NCBI RefSeq assembly: GCF_003573695.1
Contig: NW_020621936.1
Coordinates: forward strand, 8,122,001 to 8,186,000
Reading direction: 5' to 3'
From: Papaver somniferum
Taxonomy: Eukaryota > Streptophyta > Magnoliopsida > Ranunculales > Papaveraceae
DNA length: 64,000 nt
Shown here: positions 21,867-32,880 of the stretch, in pieces
Position numbering within the stretch: the stretch's first letter is position 1
Layout of the letters: each line of letters begins with the position of its first letter
Made by a program: the position numbers and the translations under genes
The notes under the pieces: generated by a model
What the model saw: the letters and a program-made list of their open reading frames with translations, nothing else
What the model was told of the DNA's origin: nothing
Databases searched by the model: none

Positions 21867-22369
21867 TATTTAATGGTCACACCAAATATAGAGTTTGGTT
21901 TGCTCGCAAGGAAAAATTTCAATTTTTTTTAACCGAACTTCTTACTGATAACTAATTATGTTAATCACTAATCATTAAGTTCGTTTTTGGTCATAAATTT
22001 GGATAACCAAACCTAATCGCAAAAAAATTTAAAATTTCTCGCAAAGAAAATTTTCAAATTTTTGTAATATAACTTCTTAATGGTAACTAATCATTACTAA
22101 TCATACTAATCACTAAGCATACTAATCATTAACTAATAACTAATTAATCATTAAACTAACACATTTAATTAAGGAGGGTAAGTTTGGTATTAAGAAAAAC
22201 ATTTAGATAAGGAATGACTTAGGATTACTTATAATGTCTTGCCTAAAATAGAATCATGTTCCCCACAAAAAAAATCATGGTCCCAAAAAATGGTTCAATT
22301 TCTACCACCGGCACCGCTATATCTTGGTAAGATCTTAGCCAGTGGAGTAACTGAATGCCAATAAGGTTG

Positions 22370-22520
22370 AAATTGGTTGGCTCACACCAGATGTCCTTTC
22401 CGTACCCCAGAAAACGTAATGGCTGACTTCATATCTTTCCTTTAGAGGGATTTTATTCGTGCTCTTTTTATTTGTAGCCGTACGTACGAGGAAGAGTAGT
22501 GGGAGAAAAGGATTTGATTT
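22370..22520. repeat. Diverged duplicate of 26310-26460
   Basis: Shared phrases in the same order are AGAAAAC(G/A)T, ATGGCTGACTTCAT, a T-rich stretch, a CTCTTTTT box and CCGTACGAGG, followed by a purine-rich AGGA/AAGAG tail. The second copy lies about 3.9 kb downstream in the same orientation. It could be an old segmental duplication or two copies of a dispersed repeat. Confidence 0.5.
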
Positions 22521-22902
22521 CTGTAGCTAGAAGTAAAACTCACCATCTCAACAGTTCTAACGAAGGTTCTCCAAATAGAGACCTCAGTAAAGGCCAAGAC
22601 GCATTTCAGCATCTGTGCATTGTATTCTTTTCTCAGTTAGGCGTTACGTGTATTTTTTTGCTAAATTTATCGAGACTAGAGAAAAGTTGTCCAACTGTCT
22701 GCTTATATGCTTTGGCATCCAGGGAAGACGAATAATGCTTGTTGCTTACATGCTTTGGCATTCAGGGAAGACGAATAAGGGCTGTTGGATATTTGTAAGA
22801 TTGACAAATCCACTTGTTGCTGTTATTATTCAACGATTGGTGACCAAAGCAGAGCCACATATGGGGCTTGTTGGTCTTGTAAGTTGTAACCCACCTTCTT
22901 AG
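22499..22902 (+). CDS. Possible transcribed or gene-fragment region, unrecognised
   Basis: Two overlapping plus-strand ORFs (22499-22735, 22615-22902) cover this stretch. A 43-bp imperfect tandem duplication sits inside (GCTTATATGCTTTGGCATCC at 22701 and its variant at 22744). No domain recognised. CHH-poor composition suggests a gene fragment rather than an LTR, but this is weak and the coding status is uncertain. Confidence 0.2.
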
Positions 22903-24285
22903 TTTTAATAGTTTATTTGTAACAGTTTTAGGTGTTTGGGCAAAGTGTTTGTCTTATTTCTTGTGTTTGTCTTGATTTTTGGCGATTTTCGAAATTATAA
23001 ACATTACACAGTGCTTTTCACAATTATTGATCTTGATGAGTTTAAATGCAGTGTTATATTTGCCGTAAAATATTTTATGATCTACCTATAATTTGATGCG
23101 AAAATGATAAACTTACCGACCCTAAATCCCGACACCAAATTCCGACTGAAACAGATTGTGATGGGCCAAACCCACCCTCTATTTTCTCCCGTTGGACCTC
23201 AGAGGATGTCTATGTCGGGACGAGGCTCGGGATTATAATTCGGTGGGTGTATCATCTCCCAATTTGATGCCCATCCGATCAAAACATTTAGCTGAGTTTT
23301 TCACACAAAAAACGTTTACCTTCATGGTAATACGTGATGATTATGTTCTGTTTCGAGGATGGAAATGAAACTATTTTGATGGAATATATATATCCCAAAA
23401 ATGGCTAATCCAAAATTCACATCTCCACAGTTTTTAAGTTCTCTATTTTGAGGGGTTTCCATTCGATTTTACCTATTCACCACCTATGCTTTTCCTAACT
23501 GCCACCCACTCTACATTTCCCTTTCAATTGTGAACCAAAGTTGTTATGAGTAACCATAACCCAACCTGGTTATCTTCTTCCCTTTATAGTGTAAAGAGAT
23601 GTAGAAGCCTCCCAACCGTTGATATTACCATCGCGGCCGCCGCTTCTGTTATTAGACGTAAACAATGGTGGTAGATGGGATGTGTATAAACTAAAACTCC
23701 ATTAGTTCGTCTGCATAAGCAAGATTGATTCAACAAACAATATTTGAATTCATCTCAAAATCTTTGTTAACTCTTGATTTATTGAAATCAAAAATAGAAT
23801 AGGATCTCTCGAACTCTTTTCGTATACAAATCAAATTAAAAGACGAACATGATTATATATAGATCTAAAAACTAATGGCATGAGTTTCCTAGACCTACCC
23901 CTTAATTTACAAGCATATTTGAGCACTGTGATGCTCAATCCATCATCTCCAAGTTCCGATTACTGAGAAGCCCCTAAAGTTCGTAACTCTAATTGATAAA
24001 AAAACTTATGTTTAGAGATTGTCGGTTAAAGTTCTCCAAATAAGAATTCAAGTTAGTGATCACATCCATGTTTATCATTTAAAAACTGAAATTTATGATC
24101 AACCTGAGGTGATGGTGGAGGGTTCCGGCGGAAGCATCGGTCTTAGGATTTAGGGTATGACGAAAAATATTACGGAGTAGTAGTTGTTAATGTGGGTTTT
24201 TGATACTCACGTTAAAGAAGGTTACAAAGTTTAAGTTCTTTTTACTGGAGGTGGTATTTAGGTATAGTGTGGGTGATGAATAGGT

Positions 24286-24345
24286 GAAGGCAAATGCTAT
24301 CACGCACAACAGTGTGGGGAAGTTTTATAAGCTAGCGGGTTAATC
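24286..24345 (+). repeat. Left arm of a possible inverted-repeat transposon
   Basis: It contains CACGCACAACAGTGTGGGG and TATAAGCTAGCGGGT. The minus strand of 25160-25212 reads GTGC-CTCCCGCACTGTCGTGC, then TATAAGCTAGCGGGT in the same outer-to-inner order. The core of about 15 bp is exact; the outer parts are diverged. No TSD found. Confidence 0.35.
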
Positions 24346-25159
24346 TCCCTTGGATTGCTTTCAATGAATATCCTTGGCCGTTAAATACAGGTGAACAGCT
24401 GTCAGTGGATTTAATTGTAAAGAAACCCTTTGCTTTAATTTAACAAAACCAAAACACCCTTTATATGTTTTAATATTTCATTGTAAGGACTCATCAGTCC
24501 TATTCTCCCGCATCTCTGGTTTTTACCTTTTCCTCTCCATATTGAAACACACAGGAAAATTAGATCTCACCAAAATTAAAAAAATAAATAAATTTCTTTC
24601 CTTTTCTTAGTCTCGGTGATTTTCATTTTCTTAATCCAAATTTGTAGTTATTGAATGAAACCCTAGAAAATGCCTTTTAACAAGTGAAAATGGAGTTCAA
24701 GAGATAAATCTAACAAGTTTCTGTTACTACGAGGAGAAGAATGAAATCAAGAATGAGTTTTACAAAGATGTTCCAAAGACTACTAGTAGTTTTATACTTT
24801 ATTACCAACATTTTGGTTTTATAGGTTCAACTAACGAATTTTACAGATGCCTAAAACCCAAATCGTTCATCAACAACACTCACACCATCATCCTCTGGAT
24901 ACTCTTAACTTTATTTCTTCTGTTTATCATCTATATCCAAAAGAAGGGAAAGAGAATCTAAGCTAGTCCCATGACAGGAAGTGGAAGAAAAATCTAACCC
25001 GAATTCGTTTGAGATTTGATAAAGGCCATAAATGGAGTAATATATAAATGTAAATTATGACCGAGGACCTAATAGAAAGTATATAAAGTATTTTAATAGG
25101 TATCGCCAGCTGTAACACATGAACAAACAAAACAAGAGATCCGAAAATATCCAACGGCC

Positions 25160-25212
25160 TGCACCCGCTAGCTTATAATGCTAGTATGCACGACAGTGCG
25201 GGAGAGCACGAC
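25160..25212 (-). repeat. Right arm of a possible inverted-repeat transposon
   Basis: ACCCGCTAGCTTATA on the plus strand is the exact complement of the core at 24331-24345, about 0.83 kb away. Confidence 0.35.
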
Positions 25213-26309
25213 CGGTAGGTGAAACCTTTCTATTCTCATTTCTCTTTTATATTTATTTATCAAACATAAAAATTAAATTGTATCATCAAGAAAACGGTTT
25301 TACTCCCTCGAACCAATTGGTCTATAGAAGGACTTTTATAACAGTTATGAGAGTATCAAAATGTGTCATTTATCTCTATATACAAATTTACCCCCTCTTT
25401 CTTGTTTACCACGTTCCCTCTCATCTGCAATTAGTGCAGTTACCATAAAATTTTTAAGAACCCCATCTGCAATACAAAATCACTAGATCAGGTTCATATG
25501 GTTATCAATAGATTAGCTTCATATATGGTTCAACCGGATCAATAAAACAAAAACTTGGTGGTTTGGTTCATCCATTTGGAAGGAAAATAATTAAAAAAAA
25601 ACACAAAGGTAGTAATTGTTACGGTTCATGCCCCCACACGATTTGCCAACTCAATGTCGGGAAGATCTCCATGCATGTGGTATGAATGGCATATACCATG
25701 CATGTGTACCGGATGCTCGTAAATCCATGCATAGCAAACTATCAAGAACGCTTCCATCTAGCTATCTGTTTCTTAGACAATGCCGGAGGCATTATAATAT
25801 TTTTACTCCAAGTCTCGGGCAAGTTTCTTTTGAAAATAACTTCCCAACAGTTTTTTCTCTCTGGTTCGCTCAAAACTTTCGCATTAGAGCCATATTATAC
25901 CATGACGGCTCCGTATGAAAACAAAGGAGCAGATTTTCATGCTGGATGGAGTATTTTATAGGTCAGAACGTCAGACGGTAAGGACGTCATACATGTGCAG
26001 TGGATAGTCGGATGGGATATCTTGCATTGTCTTCTCAAGTATTCCATGCTGTTTAGCAGTATCGCCAGCTCAACTTTAATACTTCTCTTATTATTTTTTT
26101 AACTCCAAAATCTTGACTAAATACGTAATTAAAAGTATTTAATGTTGCATGTTAAGTTAAATTCTAATAACATCTTACAGACATCAACTAAAAACAGACA
26201 ATACAATCTACAAATTACTTTATAAAAAGATTATGATAACATGAATATAAGTCGTGACCCTTGATGGGTATGATTCAACGAATTGGAAGCTATTGCAACA
26301 ATTTTTGAC

Positions 26310-26460
26310 ATATTACCATCAGAAGCCAGCAGGATGTCACTCGATTTTGCATCTACTTGACAGAAAACATCATGGCTGACTTCATCTTTTTTTCACTTCC
26401 TGACTAAGGTTCTTCTATCACTCTTTTTGGTGTCCGTACGAGGTGAATCGAGGAGGAACA
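26310..26460. repeat. Diverged duplicate of 22370-22520
   Basis: See the partner. It shares ATGGCTGACTTCATC, a T-run, CACTCTTTTTGGTGTCCGTAC and a purine-rich tail. Confidence 0.5.
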
Positions 26461-26849
26461 TAAGAAGCAAAGAGAAAGAATCCTGACATTTCGTATTATT
26501 ATGACGTGGGCTCACTGCGGGTAATCAATACCCTCCATCTTTATTCGTTAAAAATAGCCAAGTGAATCCAAAAACATGGGAAGATCACAGAGCAATAGTG
26601 GGTACCCCAGAAATAGACATGCCCTCATAAATGTAACAGCTGCTTACTTTCTTTTCATAATCATAATCCAAGTCCCGGGCCTCCTGGCTACTGAGTCTCT
26701 CTGTGATTTTCGTGGTAGATATTTCGTTCTTTGAGATAACCTATCCTCATTTTCTGTTTGTTTCTTTTAACGAATGAGATAACCTATCATGCTCTTTTGG
26801 AATTATACAGCAATCCAAAGGACCAAGGAGGGATGTGATCCTTTAACGA
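26461..26849. other. Non-coding leader before the LINE
   Basis: No gene recognised. GAGATAACCTATC is repeated at 26733 and 26777, a short duplication. The LINE's 5' boundary is somewhere near 26820-26850 and is not sharply visible. Confidence 0.4.
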
Positions 26850-27545
26850 GTGAAGGCTGCTGCAAGAACCAAAAATGCTAGTACCTCAAAAAATAACCAA
26901 CATCAAGTTGTGGATCCTGATGGCATTTTTCCAACCTCTCCCCCACCAAAACCCTTCCTCTTCAACACCCTTCTAACTCTAGCTCAAATGGAAAGAACGG
27001 AGGCTGAACAGGCTAAAAATAAAAAGAAAGCATGGAAGGCAAAGAAGAAAACACATGTATTTGAGCAACCTACTTCACCAACTCCCCTGCCTTCTACGAT
27101 GGAGACCAAAAGAAAGAAACCTCTCCAAGCTAAGAATGGCATTGATACCAACTCCTTTGACTCCGACTGCCTCAAAAGATTCAAAGACCAGGATGATATC
27201 TCTGCAATACCTCTGGACCCCAACAATCTCTTGATGGCTAATGGTGACTTAGGCAACTCTTCTTCTGAAACTACGGTACAATCTCACACTCTATACCACC
27301 ACCTGATTTTATTATTACTTATACTCAGGTTGTTTCTCCATTTGAGTTTACTTACCATTTATGACATCATTGCTAGAAGACTTTCTTCAAAGTATCCTAT
27401 TGTGTCTTACTTTTGGCAATTCTTTACCACTTTGGCATGGAACTGTCAACGTCTGGGGACAAAGGATGCTAAAAGATACCTTAATGATATGTTGAACAAG
27501 CTAAACCCTGATATCATATTTATCTCTGAAACCAAACAAAAATAA
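26850..27545 (+). pseudogene. LINE ORF1 tail and start of endonuclease
   Basis: A 231-codon frame. The first ~130 residues are Lys- and Pro-rich (QAKNKKKAWKAKKKT), like the basic C-terminal end of an L1 ORF1 or linker. The end reads LAWNCQRLG and then LNPDIIFISETK, the opening of the ORF2 endonuclease with its N and E catalytic positions. A stop at 27543 breaks the domain. The start codon is not certain (the usual ATG is lacking). Confidence 0.7.
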
Positions 27546-28490
27546 GAAAAGCTCAAGAAACCCATGAATGAGGTTAATGTTCAAAATTACTGGTTTGTCA
27601 ACCCAGGAGGGGCTAGTGGCACTGCTGGTGGCTTAGCTTTGATATGGAAGAATAACCTTAATATTGAGATTATTGACTTCTCCTTAAACCATATCAATGA
27701 TATAGTCAAGCCTGCCAGTGGCACTCCTTGGTTATACACTGGTTACTATGGTAGTCCTTATGATACTAATAGTAAACTAAATTATTGGAAAATGCTGGAA
27801 AAAACTGTTGGGATTAACAATTTACCTTGGTTGGTCATTGGAGATCTGAATCTCATTCTTCATGACACTGAAAAATCCAGTGCCCAACCTATTGATATTA
27901 ATGAAGATGTTATATTTAGCAACAAAATTCTTGATTTAGATCTAGTTGATTTGGGCACCACTGGCTGTCCATTCACTTGGTCCAATAAAAGAAGTGACCA
28001 CGCTCTTACTGAACAAAGATTGGATAGATGATTGGTAACAAAAAGTTGGCTTCTTCTATATCCCAATACTATTATATCTAATATGCTTGTTATTGGATCT
28101 GATCACCATCGCATCCTCCTTAATTCCAATCTTTCTTGGCAAACTGGTAAAATTCCTTTCAAATTGTTTGGTCCTTGGCTGGATCATAAGGATTGCAGGA
28201 AGATCATATCTGAGTGTTGGAGAAAGAATCTCACTGTCTCCAGTGCTTTTATCATAGCCAGGAAACTTAAAGATATCAAACTTCATCTCAGAAAGTGGAA
28301 CAAGGAAGTCTATGGAAACATTAAAACCAACATTGAAGAATGCAAGCATCATCTCTTTTGGTTACACAACAACTACTTCAAAGCTGACAGAAGTCAAGCT
28401 GTAAGATTAGCCAGACAGAACCTTAGGATTGACAAGATATTGAAGAAATTTTTTGGAAAGCAGGGATCAATTCATAAAACTTGGAGATAA
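27546..28490 (+). pseudogene. LINE ORF2: rest of endonuclease and linker
   Basis: The endonuclease continues with GTAGGLALIWKN, then LVIGDLNLIL (the GDxN metal-site motif), then GCPFTWSNKR, and in the next piece GSDHHRIL (the SDH active-site motif). A TGA at 28029 splits it. The linker FKLFGPWLDHKD to YGNIKTNIEE is the usual L1 stretch before RT. A frame change lies near 28455. Confidence 0.85.
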
Positions 28491-29694
28491 AAACACAAGC
28501 TACTTCCATAGAGCTACTAAGTGCAGAACAAGAAGAAACAAGATTGATGCAATCCAAGACAGCAAAGGAAACTGGATCACTGACTATCAAGAACTAAAGA
28601 ACTGCTTCACTCAACATTTCTCCAGTATGACTACTGCTGAAAACACACTCATTAACCCAGAAATTATATACCTAATCCCCACCACCATAACCACAACTGA
28701 TAACAGAATGCTCAACAGAACCCCAGATCACAATGAAGTTAAAGTCATTCTTTTCAGTATGGCAAAAGACAAAGCTTCAGGACCTGATGGCTTCCCACCT
28801 AATTTCTTCCAAGCCAATTGGGAAATACTTGGAGAAGACATTGTCAAGATGGTGCAACATTTCTTCATATCTGGCCATATGCTAAAAGAGATGAATTCAA
28901 CCTTCATCTCTCTTATTCCTAAAGTGGAAAATCCTACTTCCCCAAGCCAATTTAGATCTATAAGTCTCTCCAATACAACCTATAAAATCATATCCAAACT
29001 CATAGCCCAGAGAATGAAACCTTATCTCAACAAAATAATATCCCTTTACCAATCTGCTTTCATACCTGGGAGGCAAATATCTGACAATATTGTTATTGCT
29101 TATGAACTCATCCACTCTATGAGATCCAAAAGAGGTGTTAAAGGTGAGAATTAGAGTGTGGGTATAAAGATTGACATGGCAAAATCTTTTGATAGAGTTG
29201 ATTGGAATTTCCTCAATACCATTATGACAAAGATGGGTTTCAATGATCAATGGTGCCAAAAAATCATGCAATGCATCACTACCACTACCTCAGATGTCCT
29301 TATAAATGGCTCTCCAAACTCTTTCTTTAATCCTTCAAGAGGTTTAAGACAGGGAGACCCCTTATCCCCATATCTCTTTCTCTTCTGTATGGAAGCTCTT
29401 TCTAGAACTCTTATACATGCTGAGGACTTGGGCATCATTACTAGAATAAAAAATTGTACAGGTGCTCCCTCCATTAACCATCTTCTCTTTGTTGATGATT
29501 GCATGGTCTTCTGCAAAGCTAACAAGGTGGAAGCTCAGAACCTCATGGACATCCTCAACATTTTTAGTGATACTTCTGGCCAACTCATCAACTTCAACAA
29601 ATCTGGAGTGTTCTTCAGCAAAAATACAGATCCTAATCTCATACCCATCATCAATAACATTATGGGAGTTCAAGTTATACAATTGGATGATTAA
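28453..29694 (+). pseudogene. LINE ORF2: reverse transcriptase
   Basis: The frame has one stop (29152-29154). Motifs in order are LGDKNTSYFHRATKCR, KASGPDGFPPNFFQ, FISLIPKVENP, FRSISLSNTTYKIISKL, SAFIPGRQISDNI, KIDMAKSFDRVDW (first catalytic Asp), GLRQGDPLSPYLFLF and HLLFVDDCMVF (the FxDD catalytic pair). Catalytic residues are kept despite the stops, so the copy died recently relative to element D. Confidence 0.92.
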
Positions 29695-30062
29695 TATCTA
29701 GGTTCTCCTCTCTTTACTCACAGAAGCAAAATCAAGTCCTTCAAATCAGGGGTTGATAAACTAAAATTGAGATTATCCAGTTGGAAAATGTTCCTCTAAA
29801 CCCTGCTGGAAGGGAAATCCTAATCAAAACTGTTACTTCAACAACTAACATCTACTATATGAACTGCTTTAGAATTCCTAAGCAAACCTGTCAGGACTTA
29901 AACAAGCTTCAAAGAGATTTCTTTTGGGGCAAAAATCTGGAAAATCCCAAAGGCTACTATCCAAAGGCTTGGACTGCAATATGCAAACCAAAGGAAATTG
30001 GTGGATTAGGCTTCATGAACATGGGACTCTTCAACAGCTCTATGATCACAAAAATTGGCTAG
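29695..30062 (+). pseudogene. LINE ORF2: RT thumb region
   Basis: After a stop at 29692, YLGSPLFTHRSKI leads into a frameshifted frame with PAGREILIKTV, YYMNCFRIPKQTC, LQRDFFWG and AWTAICKPKEIGGLGFMN, the conserved post-RT segment of plant L1 elements. It ends at a TAG at 30060. Confidence 0.85.
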
Positions 30063-31559
30063 AGACTTGAACAAGACAAATACTCACTATGGTATCAACT
30101 AATGGATGCCAAATATCTCCTGGGAAGAAATGTTCTAAATATGCACACAAAAGCAAAAGTCGGGGATTCTTGGATCTGGAAAGGAATTCTTGAAGGTATA
30201 CAGAACATACAACAACACTGTGACTGGAAGATTGGCAATGGGATGAGAATCAAAATTTGGGAAGACCTATGGATCCCAAATTCAACAACTAAGCTCATCA
30301 AACCCACTCATTGTCCACAACAAATAGAATTGCTGAAACACCTCATGCATCCAAATGGGAACTGGAACATTCAACTTATCCATCACATCTTCAATCATAA
30401 CATTGCTCAAGCCATTCTGGCTCTGAACACTCATCCAGGGGAAGAAGACACAATCCAATGGAACTTAAATGAAACTAGAAAGTTTTCTGTCAAAGCCATC
30501 TACAGGGCAAAGATAGACTACTTGTACAGAAATGATACCCTAACAAGAAATCGGGAAGCTATCTGGGAACTGAGCATTGCCCCAGTTGTCCAGATCTTTA
30601 TCTGGAAATGTACTCATGAAATACTCCCTACAAATGCAAAGACTGCAAGCATTCTGCACTATATTGACCCTATCTGTCAAGTATGCAGTAGTGGGGAGGA
30701 AACAATGACACATCTCTTCTTAAACTTCCATGTAGCAACTGAAGTTTGGCATGAAATTCTTGGAACCTCCCATGGAAAGTTTGATAATACCACAAACTTT
30801 ATGGATTGGTTCAATTCCTGGTTCACCCCTGGAGATACTGTTGGAAACACTAACATTTATGCTACTACCTATTGGTATATTTGGAAGTCCAGGTGTGATC
30901 TAGTCTTCAATCACACCAAGACTAATGCCAAGCACACAACTCTTTGCATTAAGCAACACCTATGTGACTATAACAGAGTTCACTACCTGCCAAACCATGT
31001 CATGAATAATTTCTCTCTCAATGGTTCAGAGTCTGATACTGAGACAGACATTACATCTCAATTTGATCTAAGCCAACATACTCCACAAGAGTTTGGCTTT
31101 ATCATCAGAATATGCACTATACAGGATCCTGAAAACTTTAAATATTTCTCTGCACTAACTATATTGGATGTTGCAGGAAATAACATTGATAGCAGAGGAC
31201 ACCCAGGCCATGTTGGAGAATGGGGAGCAACAGGAGGCGCATATATAGCTTTCATCTGGGCCAAGGAAAAGAAGCACATGAACATTGAAGTACATGCTGA
31301 ATCCAGGGAAACTCTATTAAGGTTTCAGACTCTATATTACCAGGAAATCAAGGGACGTTTCAACCTCAGTCACTATGAAGACTCAAGAAACAATAAGGAA
31401 GAAAATTACTCAAGAGTTAAACCAATATCTTTTGTGTTAACTAGTCTTAAATTTATCCATAGACTTCAAAATTTGGATACTCTTAATCTAGCTATTTCTT
31501 ATAAGAACAATGAAAGCAGGCTTGGCACAAGCACTGCCGACTCTTTGTATGTTTCTTAG
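30063..31559 (+). pseudogene. LINE ORF2: zf-RVT and unusual C-terminal domain
   Basis: The 485-codon open frame (from 30102) begins with MDAKYLLGRNVL. It then has W-KGI and KIWEDLWIP, a zf-RVT domain with IFIWKCTHEILPTNA and CQVCSSGEETMTHLFLNF (the last Cys of the finger is replaced), and WYIWKSRCDLVFNH. The final ~170 residues should be RNase H. They contain GATGGAYIAFIWAKE and end RLGTSTADSLYVS, similar in layout to an RNase H end (N/T-x-x-AD-L), but the usual Asp-Gly start and the other acidic residues are not evident. It is either a very diverged RNase H or a replaced tail. Confidence 0.75.
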
Positions 31560-31690
31560 ACTTTTTGTCTAAGTTTTTCTATAAAAAAAAGAAGAAGAAA
31601 GAGGGATGGGATGGGATAAAAGACTCGTTCTCTCTCCTCTATCTCACTCCTTCTTCTTCTCTAACAAAACCATCAAAAAACAACCCTTCT

Positions 31691-31730
31691 CTGCTCAGAT
31701 CTGGTCCATTTTTGGACTAGATCTGAGCAG
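31691..31730. other. 40-bp near-perfect inverted repeat (stem-loop)
   Basis: CTGCTCAGATCTGGTCCA and TGGACTAGATCTGAGCAG form an 18-bp stem with one G:T wobble and a 4-base T loop. It lies 60-100 bp upstream of the 166-codon ORF, in a pyrimidine-rich leader. Confidence 0.9.
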
Positions 31731-31787
31731 ATTTCTTCATTATTCCTTGCTTTCTAGGTTAGTTAGTAGATTAATTTAGTTTTTATT

Positions 31788-32288
31788 ATGGTTTCTACTT
31801 ATCTACACCGTTTTGGTGGTTTTATATACTCTTTTGAGGTTTATCTTCGCTTTAATGGCGATTTTGAGTTATTGGGTTGGGTTCCAAGATCAATAGTGAT
31901 GCTCTCCAACGACGAAATCTCCATCTTTGTTGTCTCCGGAGACGAACTCTTCATAGGAATCTTCATCAACTTATCCGGCGACGAAATCTTCACCGGTGGT
32001 CTTTTTGACGACGGAAGCTTCATCACTATTTACAAGAGATTTGAGCAAATCACTTCTACTTTGGAAGCATTTCTTTCTAAAGAAGAAAAACAAACTAAAT
32101 GGTTGGAATTTATTTCCAAGAAAAACCATCCTTCTTCCGATTTAATCGGATCTTATTCATACTTGTATTTGTCTTACTCTAGTAATCCTTCTACTTCTCT
32201 TTCTCTTGTCGGATTTCTCGGTATTGTACTCTTACGGTATGTTCTTATTACTTTATATCTCTTACTTTCAATCTTAAACTCATTGTAA
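31788..32288 (+). CDS. Hypothetical 166-aa ORF after the LINE
   Basis: The ORF follows a CT-rich, UTR-like leader (31620-31690) and the stem-loop. The start ATG has A at -3 (TTATTATGG). The first part has repeated acidic phrases (SNDEISIF, SGDELFIG, SGDEIFTG, DDGSF); a KEEKQTKWLEFISKK stretch follows, and the end is hydrophobic (LVGFLGIVLLRYVLITLYLLL), a possible membrane segment. I do not recognise it. It could be LINE 3' sequence, a second retrotransposon's leader, or a host gene fragment; the GTAACC...AATGGGATAAA end just after the stop favours retrotransposon 3' sequence. Confidence 0.3.
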   Translation: MVSTYLHRFGGFIYSFEVYLRFNGDFELLGWVPRSIVMLSNDEISIFVVSGDELFIGIFINLSGDEIFTGGLFDDGSFITIYKRFEQITSTLEAFLSKEEKQTKWLEFISKKNHPSSDLIGSYSYLYLSYSSNPSTSLSLVGFLGIVLLRYVLITLYLLLSILNSL

Positions 32289-32517
32289 CCTTGAAAACCC
32301 ATTAATGGGATAAAACAAATTCTAGGATATGAACTATGAACTCCTAATTAGAGAACCAAGTGGTAAGGGCGGGCACCATGGTCATAATACAATCTTTGAA
32401 ATAGGTAGGACCTTCACGCTGCGTCACGGCGCGATGCGGACGCGGACACGAACGAACTCTCAAAAAATTCGGACGTGGACACGTTATGAAACTAGTGATA
32501 TTTTCCGCTAAATTTTA

Positions 32518-32878
32518 TTTTCTTCGTCCCAAAATAGATGACCTAGTTCAAGTTTGCACAATTTTTAGGGCAAGGAAGAGAGAGAAGAATTTTTAACTAT
32601 TTTTTACAATTATATCCTTATGATAGTTACTAGTAAAATTCAAAAATGATTTATCTATCAAACTATAGAACGGATTCGTAAACTTTATACCATTGAAAAG
32701 CATTTTAAAACACCTACGTAACGAATATAAACAAGGCTATCAAATTATACATATTTCTTATACTAACAACAATCAATTAAAAGGATAATTTTTGAAATAT
32801 TTCATTTTTTGGTGACAATCATCTATTTAGGGACAAAATTTAAAACAAAATAGGTCATCTATTTTGGGACAGAGGGAG
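32518..32878. mobile_element. Stowaway-type MITE, 361 bp
   Basis: The right end on the minus strand reads CTCCCTCTGTCCCAAAATAG then ATGACCTATTT. The left end reads TTTTCTTCGTCCCAAAATAG then ATGACCTAGTT, a decayed copy of the same terminal repeat. TA flanks both sides (32516-32517 and 32879-32880). CTCCCTC...TCCCAAAATAGATGACC is the classic Stowaway (Tc1/mariner-derived) terminus. No coding capacity. Confidence 0.92.
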
Positions 32879-32880
32879 TA

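Larger units (their letters stand above)
21151..22296. mobile_element. Non-autonomous DNA transposon with TIRs and hairpin array
   Basis: The ends are GAACCATTTTT (21151) and AAAAATGGTTC (22296), with inverted similarity continuing inward: GGGACCATGGTTTT against its complement near 22274-22286, and a second CATGAT box. An exact 8-bp duplication AATTTCTA flanks it, which suggests hAT-like insertion, although the TIR start is not the usual hAT form and a Mutator-like origin with a decayed ninth base is possible. Length is 1146 bp and no transposase is present. The interior holds a short ORF (21460-21663) and the GTTCGG hairpin array. Confidence 0.85.
22903..26309. other. Long stretch without recognised genes
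   Basis: Scattered short ORFs only; the longest (25616-25918, 100 codons, and 25686-25961, 91 codons in another frame) have no domain I recognise. A GC-rich spot, TCGCGGCCGCCGC, is at about 23631-23643. Possible TIR sequences at 24286-24345 and 25160-25212 are listed separately. No paired LTRs. Confidence 0.5.
26850..31590 (+). mobile_element. L1-type non-LTR retrotransposon (LINE), broken
   Basis: Plus-strand frames give, in order, a gag-like ORF1 tail, AP-type endonuclease, reverse transcriptase, a zf-RVT region and a divergent RNase H-like end. This is the standard order of plant L1 ORF2. At least five stops or frameshifts break the frame (27543, 28029, about 28455, 29152, 29692, 30060), so the copy is dead, though the protein sequence is well preserved. 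An A-rich tail (ATAAAAAAAAGAAGAAGAAAG) follows the last stop at 31582-31602. A later GTAACC...AATGGGATAAAACAAA (32285-32316) resembles a plant L1 3' end too, so the element might extend to about 32320. Confidence 0.9.

Noticed and set aside
26850..27545. A host Lys-rich nuclear protein
   Set aside because: Its last 40 residues are the start of an L1 endonuclease (WNCQRLG, ISETK), and RT follows directly, so it is LINE sequence.
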